From Bacteroidaceae bacterium (GTDB taxonomy: Bacteria; Bacteroidota; Bacteroidia; Bacteroidales; Bacteroidaceae), in NCBI GenBank assembly GCA_024398785.1, contig JAKSIO010000001.1, forward strand, positions 558,001 to 622,000: a stretch of 64,000 nt of DNA, read 5' to 3'. Every line of letters starts with the position of its first letter. Within the stretch, counting starts at the first letter, position 1. Positions 32,778-39,480 of this stretch are shown piece by piece. Below the pieces are notes generated by a model, which saw nothing but the letters and a program-made list of their open reading frames with translations, searched no databases and was not told the DNA's origin. The position numbers and the translations under genes are program-made.

Positions 32778-32853
32778 ACACAGGGAGTAGGGGAGTACCA
32801 CGCTAACAGCAGCGCCGCCCGTCCTTTCGGAGCGCGCGTCCCCGTCCCTGTGT
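32778..32853 (-). promoter_or_regulatory. Highly structured RNA leader of the helicase gene (unknown element)
   Basis: 76 nt of GC-rich sequence in an AT-rich setting. ACACAGGGA and TCCCTGTGT (32778-32786 with 32845-32853) form a 9-bp stem; GGGGA/TCCCC (32790-32794 with 32839-32843) extends it. Inside are a TCC-GAAA-GGA hairpin and a CGCT/AGCG hairpin, giving a probable three-way junction. It ends 12 nt before the start codon, so it could control translation. A T-rich stretch follows. No known riboswitch core or ribozyme motif was recognised. Confidence 0.55.
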
Positions 32854-32894
32854 ATTTGTTCTTAGTCAAAATCATATCTGTTATTCGGTCGTTG

Positions 32895-32926
32895 CAAATA
32901 TATAGTGATTACTACATAATCACAAA
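32895..32926 (-). promoter_or_regulatory. Helicase promoter containing palindromic operator
   Basis: On the minus strand TTTG (32926-32923), a 20-nt spacer and TATATTTG (32902-32895) fit the Bacteroides consensus exactly. The spacer is almost filled by the inverted repeat GTGATTA-N5-TAATCAC (32905-32923), placed where a repressor would block RNA polymerase. Confidence 0.8.
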
Positions 32927-32938
32927 TTATTTTTGATT

Positions 32939-33100
32939 TTATTTTTTTAGAGGCTGCTTCGCTGCCAGCTGGCGTGCAAGACGTCGTGCCAATCTGCGGG
33001 CGTTGATACCCCTGTCCGAGCGGTCTGCCTGCAGTGCTTCGGCGTATGCTGTCAGGTAGCGGACAGCCTCGTCTCTCTGTTGGTTGCATATCGCTATCAT
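32939..33100 (-). CDS. Small basic protein (53 aa) in the early operon
   Basis: ATG 33100 to TAA 32939-32941, 6 nt after the stop of the exonuclease gene, in the same direction. It reads MIAICNQQRDEAVRYLTAYA and ends in a strongly basic helix (RLARRLARQLAAKQPLKK). The compact spacing and charged helix support a real gene. A nucleic-acid or regulatory binding role is possible but not shown. Confidence 0.55.
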   Translation of the reverse strand: MIAICNQQRDEAVRYLTAYAEALQADRSDRGINARRLARRLARQLAAKQPLKK

Positions 33101-33106
33101 ACTCTG

Positions 33107-34045
33107 TTACTTGAGCAAGAATCGGCGTGCGCCCTGAACCTCTGTTGTGTACTGTCGTACGATGTCTGGATAAGCCGCAGCCATCGCCTTGGTGTCAATC
33201 TTGGCGGACGGCTTCGGGGCTTTCCAAGTCGCTATGGTGTCGCCGCCGTAACTGATAGCCTCAGCATCTCCGAACCCGAGCTTTATCTTGTCTTCAAGCT
33301 CCTGCTTGCGCTCCTCTAATCGTGCCAGCTCAACGCGCAGTTCTTTCAGCTCGTTGTAGGCGGTGTAGATGTCTTCCCCTATCTCGATTATCTTCCCCTC
33401 CGAATGGCGGTTATACTTCAACAGGATGTCACGCACGCTGACGGCGGCAGGTTCTGCACCTCCGAGAATGTTGTCCTTGTAGAATTTTTCTGTCTCTGTC
33501 GCAAGCCAGTCGAAGAAGTCGGGTACGAACGCTATGTCGCGATAGCCGAATTCCCGTCCCTGTGTCAGCCATGCGAGACTGCCCTGCTGCACCTCCGCAA
33601 CGCCGAGCTGGTACTGCACCTGACAGAACCAGTGTTTCGGCAGATCGTCGCCGTCAACTGGGAGTTGCGTCGTCTTGCATTCGAGAATGCCTTTATTCGT
33701 GTTGCTGTGTTTGCCCTCCAGCCAGTAGGTGCGGTCAGGACTTACCTGCATGTATGGACGCTCCTTGCTGCGTATCAGCCAGTCGCCTGCGCTGCTCTTG
33801 ATTACTTCGCGTCCTGTCTCATCGCTCCAGAAGCGTGAGACGGCATCCTCGAGATAGTGCCCCGCTTTCATGGCGAACGTCTCCTCTTTCGCTGGTTCGT
33901 TTCCGCGCTTGCGACGCCACAGCTCATATGGCGTTTCGAACGGGTTAAGTCCTACTATGGTGGCAACCTCGCTGCTGCCTATTCCGCTCTTGCGTACCTC
34001 CAGCCAGTCCTGCTGGGTTGTCGGTCTAATAATCTGTGTACTCAT
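33107..34045 (-). CDS. YqaJ-like viral recombinase exonuclease
   Basis: 312 residues. Starts with the YqaJ family pattern (WLEVRKSGIGSSEVATIVGL then NPFETPYELWRRKRGN). The catalytic PD-(D/E)xK motif is seen in SPDRTYWLEGK and GILECKTTQ, with a QVQYQLGVAEV helix after it. A C-terminal coiled coil (ELKELRVELARLEERKQELE) may contact its partner. It trims double-stranded DNA ends for single-strand annealing. It overlaps the annealing-type gene (34042) by 4 nt, as expected for a Red-like pair. Confidence 0.85.
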   Translation of the reverse strand: MSTQIIRPTTQQDWLEVRKSGIGSSEVATIVGLNPFETPYELWRRKRGNEPAKEETFAMKAGHYLEDAVSRFWSDETGREVIKSSAGDWLIRSKERPYMQVSPDRTYWLEGKHSNTNKGILECKTTQLPVDGDDLPKHWFCQVQYQLGVAEVQQGSLAWLTQGREFGYRDIAFVPDFFDWLATETEKFYKDNILGGAEPAAVSVRDILLKYNRHSEGKIIEIGEDIYTAYNELKELRVELARLEERKQELEDKIKLGFGDAEAISYGGDTIATWKAPKPSAKIDTKAMAAAYPDIVRQYTTEVQGARRFLLK

Positions 34046-34962
34046 TTTTCGTTTGGTTTAGTGTTGTCCTTGTTTTCGTTTGCATTGCTCTCTGCGGCAC
34101 TTTCATTCTCCTGTACTGGTGTTTGTACCTGTGTCGGTGTGTTCTTGCCCTGTGCAGCCTTATTCATCGCTTCTGTCGCTTTCATTTTCGCGTCGGCTGT
34201 CTTGCGTACCGCTTCCGCCTGTGCTGCGCTGTCTGCGACGTTAGCCATGAATGTCTCCTGTACCGTTGTCGTGCCCTCCTTGAGTGCGTTCTTCAAGCCT
34301 GACAGCTCGAATATCATTTTCGCGTCGATGTCTGCGACGTTCTTCACGCTGCAGTAGTTAAGAATCTGCTGCTCCGTCACGCCTATCTTGGCATAGTACT
34401 GCAGCATGTTCTGTCGGCGTGTCTCAAGGTCGAGCGACTGTCCGAGTGCCACCTCCTTGACGTCATTGATGACGCGCTTGGTGACCGCTTTAGGGACTAC
34501 TTTCAGGACTGCGTTGCGGAACGCGATGGCGCTCGCCGCGTTGCCTGTCGTAACCTGCATGTCGTCGCTGTAGGTCTTGCCCTGCTTGTCCGTTATGCGG
34601 CGCTTTACCTCGACGCTGACTGCAAGGTTAGTCTCAAGATCATGACAGATGCCCTGTGCTGTTATTGTCCTGCCGTCGTTGCCGATGATGCGTGTCTGTA
34701 CGCGCAGGTTGCCCCAGCTGCTCGCTATTATCTCCGCGAGCCTGACGCTCACGCCCTCAATGAGCGTCCCCTGTCTGCGCAGCGCATAGAAGCAGTCCTC
34801 TGCCGTCTCTGTGTCGAGCGTCGCGATTGTCTTGATTCTGTTAAGACAGGTCTGCACGTCGCGCGGATACGTCTTCGCGGTCGCTATCTGCATGTCCACC
34901 TCTGCCTTGTTGATTGCCTGCAACATTTCTGCCTGTTGCACTACGATTGCCTCATTTTCCAT
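34042..34962 (-). CDS. Phage recombinase, probable single-strand annealing protein
   Basis: 306 residues. The core reads TIATLDTETAEDCFYALRRQ, EGVSVRLAEIIASSWGNLRV, then YSDDMQVTTGNAASAIAFRN, a pattern of phage proteins that always sit next to YqaJ-type exonucleases. The C-terminal 60 residues are low in complexity (Q/N/E/T) and probably disordered. Next to the exonuclease it would anneal complementary strands. The SSAP call rests on partner context rather than on a defined RecT or Erf motif. Confidence 0.6.
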   Translation of the reverse strand: MENEAIVVQQAEMLQAINKAEVDMQIATAKTYPRDVQTCLNRIKTIATLDTETAEDCFYALRRQGTLIEGVSVRLAEIIASSWGNLRVQTRIIGNDGRTITAQGICHDLETNLAVSVEVKRRITDKQGKTYSDDMQVTTGNAASAIAFRNAVLKVVPKAVTKRVINDVKEVALGQSLDLETRRQNMLQYYAKIGVTEQQILNYCSVKNVADIDAKMIFELSGLKNALKEGTTTVQETFMANVADSAAQAEAVRKTADAKMKATEAMNKAAQGKNTPTQVQTPVQENESAAESNANENKDNTKPNEK

Positions 34963-34966
34963 TTTT

Positions 34967-35242
34967 TTATTTTTTTTCTTGCCCTCTTACTGCTTCGGGC
35001 ATTGCATTTCCATTGTCCATGCTGTATTGCGCGAAACGTACGTCGCGCCCTGTAATACGGCTCTTTGTAGTTATCCACGTCTTGCTGATGGCATAACCAG
35101 CACGGCGCAGCTCGCTGATGCGTGCTCCGAGACGGTATATCCCGTACTCGCGGAGAGCCTGCAGCGGCTCAAGAGTTCCTATGTTCGTCAGGTGCTGTAT
35201 GACGAGCTGGCTCTGTGATAGCGGTTTCTGTGATTGTGTCAT
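34967..35242 (-). CDS. Helix-turn-helix protein, winged-helix type
   Basis: 91 residues: SQLVIQHLTNIGTLEPLQAL followed by YGIYRLGARISELRRAGYAI is a winged-helix domain of the phage HTH type (similar to HTH_39). The last part is flexible and charged. It overlaps the next gene by 4 nt (ATGA). Likely a DNA-binding regulator or a replication accessory factor; target unknown. Confidence 0.65.
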   Translation of the reverse strand: MTQSQKPLSQSQLVIQHLTNIGTLEPLQALREYGIYRLGARISELRRAGYAISKTWITTKSRITGRDVRFAQYSMDNGNAMPEAVRGQEKK

Positions 35243-35556
35243 AGTCTTGTAGGGTTATTGGTTACATACTTTGTTGCCGTTCTCTGTATCTCGGCTGCTG
35301 TCCTGACAGGCGTGTCCGTCAGCCACGCTTCCAGCTCGTGCTTGTCGAAGAACAGTCGGTTGTCGTGTTTGAAGTGCGGAATGAGACGCTGCGAGGTCAG
35401 CCTGTACAGGTGTCCTCGGCTGTAGCCTGTGAACAGTGCCGCCTCGTCGAGGTTGAGCACGCGCTTGGCGTTGATGATCGCTATCTGTTGCAGGCTGTCT
35501 ATCTTGTCGCTCAGCTGCTGCAGTGTTATGTCATTCTCTTTCATCGTCTTTGTCAT
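35239..35556 (-). CDS. Excisionase-like MerR/HTH_17 DNA-binding protein
   Basis: 105 residues. The core VLNLDEAALFTGYSRGHLYR then LTSQRLIPHFKHDNRLFFDK, ELEAWL, is the HTH_17/AlpA-Xis fold. Such proteins bend att DNA and direct excision. It is placed in the early operon, not next to integrase, which is common in these phages. Role as Xis is probable, as a regulator is possible. Confidence 0.65.
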   Translation of the reverse strand: MTKTMKENDITLQQLSDKIDSLQQIAIINAKRVLNLDEAALFTGYSRGHLYRLTSQRLIPHFKHDNRLFFDKHELEAWLTDTPVRTAAEIQRTATKYVTNNPTRL

Positions 35557-35785
35557 TTATCAGTTCGTTGTAGGCGCGTCCGAGACAGGACGGCAGGTAG
35601 CCATGTCTGCCGCAATAGCAGAACAGGCGGTAGAGAGAGTAGAGCAGGAATGCTCCGAGCAGTTTCGCGCTGATGAACAGCCATATGCTTGCCTGTGCGT
35701 CCGCTTCGCCTAACAGCAGGATGATAGCCGCTGCTGCTGCCAAGTAACACGCTGCAGTGATGATGTACTGGATGATAGTCTTCAT
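35531..35785 (-). CDS. Small two-helix membrane protein
   Basis: 84 residues with two strong hydrophobic helices: IIQYIITAACYLAAAAAIIL and IWLFISAKLLGAFLLYSLYR. A cytoplasmic acidic tail (NELINDKDDERE) follows. The end overlaps the excisionase-like gene. The setting (early operon) does not reveal a role; holin-like function is possible but untested. Confidence 0.55.
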   Translation of the reverse strand: MKTIIQYIITAACYLAAAAAIILLLGEADAQASIWLFISAKLLGAFLLYSLYRLFCYCGRHGYLPSCLGRAYNELINDKDDERE

Positions 35786-35791
35786 GTCGCG

Positions 35792-36025
35792 TTACTCCCC
35801 GAATATTAGTTTTTCCTGCCTGTGTATGATAGCATACACTGTCGAGACGCTGTGTATGTCATACTTGTCCATCAGATACTTGTTGACGCCAGTGCGGGAC
35901 TGACCCTGCACTGAGATCAGCTGTTTGTACTCTTTGTAGAGCTCTTTCTCTTTCGCCTCCTTAGCAGCTGCGAAAGGTGTCTTGAAGATCATTGCTGTCA
36001 TAGTCGTTATTGTTGATTGGTTCAT
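35792..36025 (-). CDS. Small HTH-like protein of the early operon
   Basis: 77 residues. TGVNKYLMDKYDIHSVSTVY, preceded by KEYKQLISVQGQSR, has the shape of a short helix-turn-helix. ATG 36025 is used; ATG 36001 (MTAMIFKTPF) is another option. It lies 6 nt before the membrane protein gene. A regulator of the early genes is possible. Confidence 0.5.
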   Translation of the reverse strand: MNQSTITTMTAMIFKTPFAAAKEAKEKELYKEYKQLISVQGQSRTGVNKYLMDKYDIHSVSTVYAIIHRQEKLIFGE

Positions 36026-36031
36026 GTTACC

Positions 36032-36277
36032 TTATATTTTTTCGATGTGATACTCAATGTGATGGTGCTTGTTGCTGTTGACTCTGCCGTCGTTGCTCTC
36101 GAAGTGTACGATTACGCCTTTTCCGAACTTGCCGACGTAGTCTTCGATGTATGCTCCGCCGCGATTTATATAGCCTCGGGCTATTGCGCTGTGATGATAG
36201 TTGTACTCCTGCTCAATCTGTCTGTACAGCTGCTGGAATTCCTCCCGCTGTTGCTGAATCTGTTCTCTCGTTTTCAT
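36032..36277 (-). CDS. Small hypothetical protein, first gene of the early operon
   Basis: 81 residues, coiled-coil N-terminus (REQIQQQREEFQQLYRQIEQ) and a beta-like C-terminus rich in His (NKHHHIEYHIEKI). It is the first gene after the divergent control region, so it is an immediate-early gene when repression is lifted. I do not recognise a family. A Cro-like role would fit the location but there is no HTH. Confidence 0.5.
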   Translation of the reverse strand: MKTREQIQQQREEFQQLYRQIEQEYNYHHSAIARGYINRGGAYIEDYVGKFGKGVIVHFESNDGRVNSNKHHHIEYHIEKI

Positions 36278-36419
36278 TTCCTTATTTATTTTAAGTTTGT
36301 AAACTTTTTTGTAACTTTGTGCACTAATTTTTGCGCTATCTCAATTGATTACTGCGCAAATATAAAGACTTATCTTTACAAAAGAAAGAATTTTCGATAT
36401 TTTTTTTGAAAAAAAATAA
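36278..36419. promoter_or_regulatory. Lysogeny switch region with two palindromes and divergent -7 elements
   Basis: 142 bp between the first early gene (minus) and the first regulator gene (plus). It contains a perfect palindrome AAGTTTGTAAACTT (36293-36306) and TTTGCGC-N17-GCGCAAA (36330-36360) with CAATTG at its centre. Minus-strand TATATTTG (36364-36357) and plus-strand TATCTTTA (36371-36378) are -7-like. Overlap of the operators with both promoters is what a repressor switch needs. Confidence 0.65.
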
Positions 36420-36752
36420 ATGAAAGGAGAAACGGTTAAAGAATTTCTTAAAAAGAGTGGTATACCTCTTAATAAGGTTGCAGAGAAAATGGGTGAGACG
36501 CCTCAGAATCTACAGTCTATGCTTCGCGCAGACGATATTAAGACGGGGGTGTTAGAGCGTATTGCTGCTGCTATAAACAAAAATCTTTATTTTTTCTATG
36601 ATGATGAGTCGCAGAATATAAACGGAGATAACAATACTGCTGTTCAAGGTAATGGGAATCATATTGACTCCAGTACAAAGGAATTCCTTGCTCTACTTAG
36701 AAAAAAGGATGAGCAGATTGATAGACTTATATCGTTATTAGAGAGGAAGTGA
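36420..36752 (+). CDS. HTH (XRE-type) regulator, likely prophage repressor
   Basis: 110 residues. VKEFLKKSGIPLNKVAEKMG, followed by ETPQNLQSMLRADD, is a classic XRE helix-turn-helix in the first 45 residues. A linker (NINGDNNTAVQGNGNHIDSS) leads to a coiled coil (LALLRKKDEQIDRLISLLER) that would dimerise it. It is transcribed divergently from the early genes next to palindromic operators (36293-36360). Repressor function fits, but the other two regulators here are also candidates. Confidence 0.75.
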   Translation: MKGETVKEFLKKSGIPLNKVAEKMGETPQNLQSMLRADDIKTGVLERIAAAINKNLYFFYDDESQNINGDNNTAVQGNGNHIDSSTKEFLALLRKKDEQIDRLISLLERK

Positions 36753-36753
36753 T

Positions 36754-37317
36754 ATGAAAGCAGTTATCGTAATTGCAGTGATTGTCGCGGCGGGCATTTT
36801 TATCTATACTCTCGCCGCAGATTTGAAAAAGAAACGGGGCGCGAAACGCCACCCCCGCCTTGATCAAGACGGGTTCGCTCACATCACAATACAGGGGAAA
36901 GACTATAAATTCAACCCTCTTGATGTCAACCTTGACGAACTCGACAAGGTTATGTCTGAAACGCAGGCAAAGTTTGAAGAATTGCAGAAAGAAAATCACC
37001 GTTGGACGGAACAGGCGAATATCCTGTTCGGACACCAACAGGCGGGGATAGAACTCGAAAAGGAGGGCAGACTTGAAGCCGCCATTGAAGAATATGAGGC
37101 ATCGGTCGCTTACGGGCGCGAGGCTGACAAAATGCGTATCAATCAGTATTATTACAGCCTCGAACGCCTGTGTATCATATACAGGAAACTGCGCCTGTAT
37201 GACAAGGAGATTGCGACCATTGAAGCCGCTCTCGCGGAGTACATAAATGATAAAGACAGGGAGCGTATGACAGCCCGCCTCGACAAGGCTGTGTCACTAA
37301 AACAGAAACAACGATGA
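36754..37317 (+). CDS. Membrane-anchored TPR-like protein of the lysogeny block
   Basis: 187 residues. One N-terminal membrane helix (VIVIAVIVAAGIFIYTLAAD) with a basic stretch after it (KKKRGAKRHPR), then a cytoplasmic helical part with TPR-like repeats (GIELEKEGRLEAAIEEYEAS; LYDKEIATIEAALAEYINDK). It starts 1 nt after the repressor-like gene and overlaps the next one by 4 nt, so it is expressed in the lysogen. Prophage membrane proteins in this position often affect superinfection; here it is an inference. Confidence 0.6.
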   Translation: MKAVIVIAVIVAAGIFIYTLAADLKKKRGAKRHPRLDQDGFAHITIQGKDYKFNPLDVNLDELDKVMSETQAKFEELQKENHRWTEQANILFGHQQAGIELEKEGRLEAAIEEYEASVAYGREADKMRINQYYYSLERLCIIYRKLRLYDKEIATIEAALAEYINDKDRERMTARLDKAVSLKQKQR

Positions 37318-37760
37318 AAGACAGGCTAAGACAGATAATTGAATATAAGACAGGGGGGAGACAGACGGAGTTTGCAACGCTTCTGGGGTGGACACCGCCT
37401 TACCTGTCCAAGCTCCTCAAGGGTGTTGACTTCGGGATACGTCCTGTCATCAGCATTCTGGAGACGCTCCCCGAGATAGACGCCCGCTGGTTCTTGCTCG
37501 GCACTGGCGATATGCTGACCGATGCGCGTCGCAACAGGTTGCATGCGGCACTGCAGGACAACGTGTTCGAGCTCCTTGATCTGGAAAAATTCATTCCTGT
37601 CATGACGGCGGATGAACTGAGGCTGTTTGAGACGGCAGTGCTAAAAGGCGTGCGCCCTGCGTTCAGCCGTGACACGTTGACCGAATGGAGACGCCTGCTG
37701 CGGGAAAAGGAACAGAAAACGGATGAGCGGTTTGCCGCTGCTCAGGATAAATCAAAATAA
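37314..37760 (+). CDS. HTH regulator of the lysogeny block
   Basis: 148 residues. GGRQTEFATLLGWTPPYLSK then LLKGVDFGIRPVISILETLP is an XRE-type HTH; LLGTGDML ends the domain, as in many Bacteroidales regulators. A second helical domain (DELRLFETAVLKGVRPAFSR) may dimerise it. The stop overlaps or lies close to the next gene. A regulator of the lysis-lysogeny decision is likely. Confidence 0.68.
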   Translation: MKDRLRQIIEYKTGGRQTEFATLLGWTPPYLSKLLKGVDFGIRPVISILETLPEIDARWFLLGTGDMLTDARRNRLHAALQDNVFELLDLEKFIPVMTADELRLFETAVLKGVRPAFSRDTLTEWRRLLREKEQKTDERFAAAQDKSK

Positions 37761-37768
37761 CAGATACG

Positions 37769-38038
37769 ATGCAGACAAAAGACAGTACGGCAGTCGTCCT
37801 CCGTTTCTTCGAGGCGCTGCACATCCTAATTGATACGAAGCAGATCCGCGGGAAGCAGACTTTCACAAGGCTGTACGAGATTAACCGCTGGAACTTGAAC
37901 ACGCTGGAAAAAGAGCCGACGCGCGACATCTTCCAGCCTGCTTGGTTGACCTATCTTGTCCGTGACTTCGGCTGCTCGGCAGACTGGCTGCTTACAGGTC
38001 GCGGGATAGCCTTTCCCAGTCTTGTAGACAAGAAATGA
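37769..38038 (+). CDS. HTH-like transcriptional regulator of the lysogeny block
   Basis: 89 residues. The pattern KQIRGKQTFTRLYEINRWNL ending DFGCSADWLLTGRGIAF matches the short regulators of Bacteroidales prophages in which an HTH is followed by WLLTGRG. It is the last gene of the plus-strand block, 8 nt after the previous one. Function as a regulator is inferred from the pattern. Confidence 0.6.
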   Translation: MQTKDSTAVVLRFFEALHILIDTKQIRGKQTFTRLYEINRWNLNTLEKEPTRDIFQPAWLTYLVRDFGCSADWLLTGRGIAFPSLVDKK

Positions 38039-38063
38039 CCCTTATTTTTATCATATTTGCCCA

Positions 38064-38124
38064 ACACGGCGTTTTTGTACCCTGACCTGTATGTTTATGT
38101 GGTAATCAGAATATAATGCCGTGT
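38064..38124. repeat. Long-spaced inverted repeat between lysogeny block and integrase
   Basis: ACACGGC (38064-38070) and GCCGTGT (38118-38124) are 47 nt apart in the 103-nt gap between the convergent regulator and integrase genes. It may be part of a bidirectional transcription stop; no T-tract follows directly. Confidence 0.35.
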
Positions 38125-38141
38125 AGCGTCTGAAAATGCCG

Positions 38142-39293
38142 TCATTCATCTTCGGCGGTCAGAATAGACGGAATGCGGCTCACTGCTGCCTGCTTGTTCT
38201 TGTCTATGACCTTGGCGTAGATCTGCGTCGTACGCAGCTCCCGATGTCCCAGCAGTTTGCTGACGGTATAGATGTCCGTTCCAAGATCAAGCATGACCGT
38301 TGCGAACGTGTGCCGTCCGCAGTGGAACGTGATGTCTTTCTGTATGCCTGCGCGTGCGCACCATTGTTTCAGGTAGTGGTTCGTCGTGCTCGCGGTATAG
38401 ATACTCCTGAACACATGTTCGTTTTCTTTGCCACGTTCCCCCATGAGAGCTGCCGCTTCGGGCGCTATGTCGAGGTATTCCAGCCCGCCTGTCTTCTTCT
38501 GTGAAAATATCAGACGCGTGTACTCTCCCTGCGTATGCACCTCTCCCCATGTCAGGCGCTCTATGTCACTGCGACGCAGTCCTGTGAGACAGCTGAACAG
38601 GAAAGCGCGTCGCACGGATCGCGATTCGCAGCGCGTCTCGGTCAGCCTCCGCAGCTCGTCAAGTGTCAGGTACATGCGCGTTCCCTCACGCGGCTTGAAG
38701 TTCTCCACACCCTGTGCTGGGTTGTACGCAATGATGCGCTCCTCGAATGCCTGTGACAGGCAGCAGCGCAGCTTGTTGAAGTATGACAGGCACGTGTTCC
38801 GTGACAGATGATTCAATCCTCTGTTTCGGTCGTCGTTCTGCCATGTGCGGGCATTCTTTTCGAGGTAGTCGCGGAAGCCCTCGACCCACGTCCTGTCGAT
38901 GTCGGCAAACGTGCGCTGCGCAAGATGCCTGTCGTACGCTTTCAGATGTGCAAGGCAGGACTGCCAGTTGCCGAGGTTGCCGTTGCTTTCCTGCTTCGCC
39001 CGCTTGCTGCATATCTGTTCGTAATAGGCGAGAAAGTTTGTCTCCTCGTTGAACTGCTTGCGGAAGCCGAATGTCCCCTCGCGTAGCTCAACAATGCGCT
39101 TTGCGCGGACAGCCTCTGCAAGTGCGAGTGTCTCGCGGTTCTTGTCCCTGTCCTGTCGGGTATGCTCGGGGATAAGGTACATGTGCAGGTACTCATAACT
39201 GCGCCGCCCGTTCTGGTAGATGTCAAGATACAGGGAAACGTTCCCTGTCGGTGTCCGCCGCTGGCGCAGGCGGATAGGTTCTTTTGTTGCCAT
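38142..39293 (-). CDS. int: Tyrosine recombinase integrase
   Basis: 383 residues with all catalytic residues of the tyrosine recombinase family: Arg 240 (GLRRSD), Lys in SQKKTGG (~266), His 324/Arg 327 (FHCGRHTFA), His 350 (LLGHREL) and Tyr 359 (TQIYAKV). A SAM-like core-binding domain (residues 85-190) precedes it, and an arm-type N-terminus binds arm sites. It integrates the phage beside mnmE. The promoter lies at 39332-39362. Which sequence is the att core is not resolved. Confidence 0.93.
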   Translation of the reverse strand: MATKEPIRLRQRRTPTGNVSLYLDIYQNGRRSYEYLHMYLIPEHTRQDRDKNRETLALAEAVRAKRIVELREGTFGFRKQFNEETNFLAYYEQICSKRAKQESNGNLGNWQSCLAHLKAYDRHLAQRTFADIDRTWVEGFRDYLEKNARTWQNDDRNRGLNHLSRNTCLSYFNKLRCCLSQAFEERIIAYNPAQGVENFKPREGTRMYLTLDELRRLTETRCESRSVRRAFLFSCLTGLRRSDIERLTWGEVHTQGEYTRLIFSQKKTGGLEYLDIAPEAAALMGERGKENEHVFRSIYTASTTNHYLKQWCARAGIQKDITFHCGRHTFATVMLDLGTDIYTVSKLLGHRELRTTQIYAKVIDKNKQAAVSRIPSILTAEDE

Positions 39294-39331
39294 TTTTTGT
39301 TGCTGTTGTTGCTGTTGTTTGGTTCAAGCAA

Positions 39332-39362
39332 CAAAGATGCAACAATTTTTTAATAAAACAAA
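39332..39362 (-). promoter_or_regulatory. Integrase promoter
   Basis: On the minus strand TTTG (39362-39359), a 19-nt spacer, then CATCTTTG (39339-39332), one base from TAnnTTTG. It would start transcription near 39325, about 30 nt before ATG 39293. Confidence 0.65.
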
Positions 39363-39382
39363 TACAAACAATGCAAAAAGAA

Positions 39383-39412
39383 GAGGGGAGAACCCTTGCG
39401 AGCTGTCCCCTC
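39383..39412 (-). terminator. Terminator of mnmE at the prophage boundary
   Basis: GAGGGGA (39383-39389) pairs with TCCCCTC (39406-39412); on the minus strand the stem is followed by TTCTTTTT. It is the first host-side element after the integrase region and marks the right limit of the prophage. Confidence 0.6.
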
Positions 39413-39480
39413 CAGACCGTGTTATGATTTGACTTTGACTGTATTTTTCTTATATCCTCTTTCGCATTTGTTTTCTGTCT

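Larger units (their letters stand above)
1..39380. mobile_element. Prophage (siphovirus type), right-hand portion; left end outside the window
   Basis: About 50 genes carry a full temperate-phage set: integrase, repressor-like regulators, recombinases, primase-helicase, terminase, portal, capsid, tail tube, tape measure and fibres. Nearly all lie on the minus strand with many ATGA/TAATG overlaps. The right boundary lies between the integrase start (39293) and the mnmE terminator (39383-39412). The left end and its att site are outside the window, so the att core cannot be derived. Portal, major capsid and tape measure look intact. Two reading frames (methylase, radical SAM) are interrupted. 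No lysis genes are present in the visible part. Confidence 0.93.

Noticed and set aside
32862..33089. A 75-residue frame on the minus strand across the helicase promoter
   Set aside because: It runs over the promoter and operator, while the frame ATG 33100 to 32939 fits the operon and spacing better.
24912..38074. A 19-base similarity (TTTGCCCgACACGGCaTTT at 24912 and TTTGCCCaACACGGCgTTT at 38056)
   Set aside because: With two mismatches, a few such pairs are expected by chance over about 39 kb, and one copy is inside a coding start. It was not taken as an att site or control repeat.
38039..38141. A gene between the last regulator and integrase
   Set aside because: The 103-nt gap contains only a long-spaced inverted repeat and no frame with start and support.
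1..39380. A diversity-generating retroelement in the fibre region
   Set aside because: No reverse transcriptase and no template/variable repeat pair were seen in the window.
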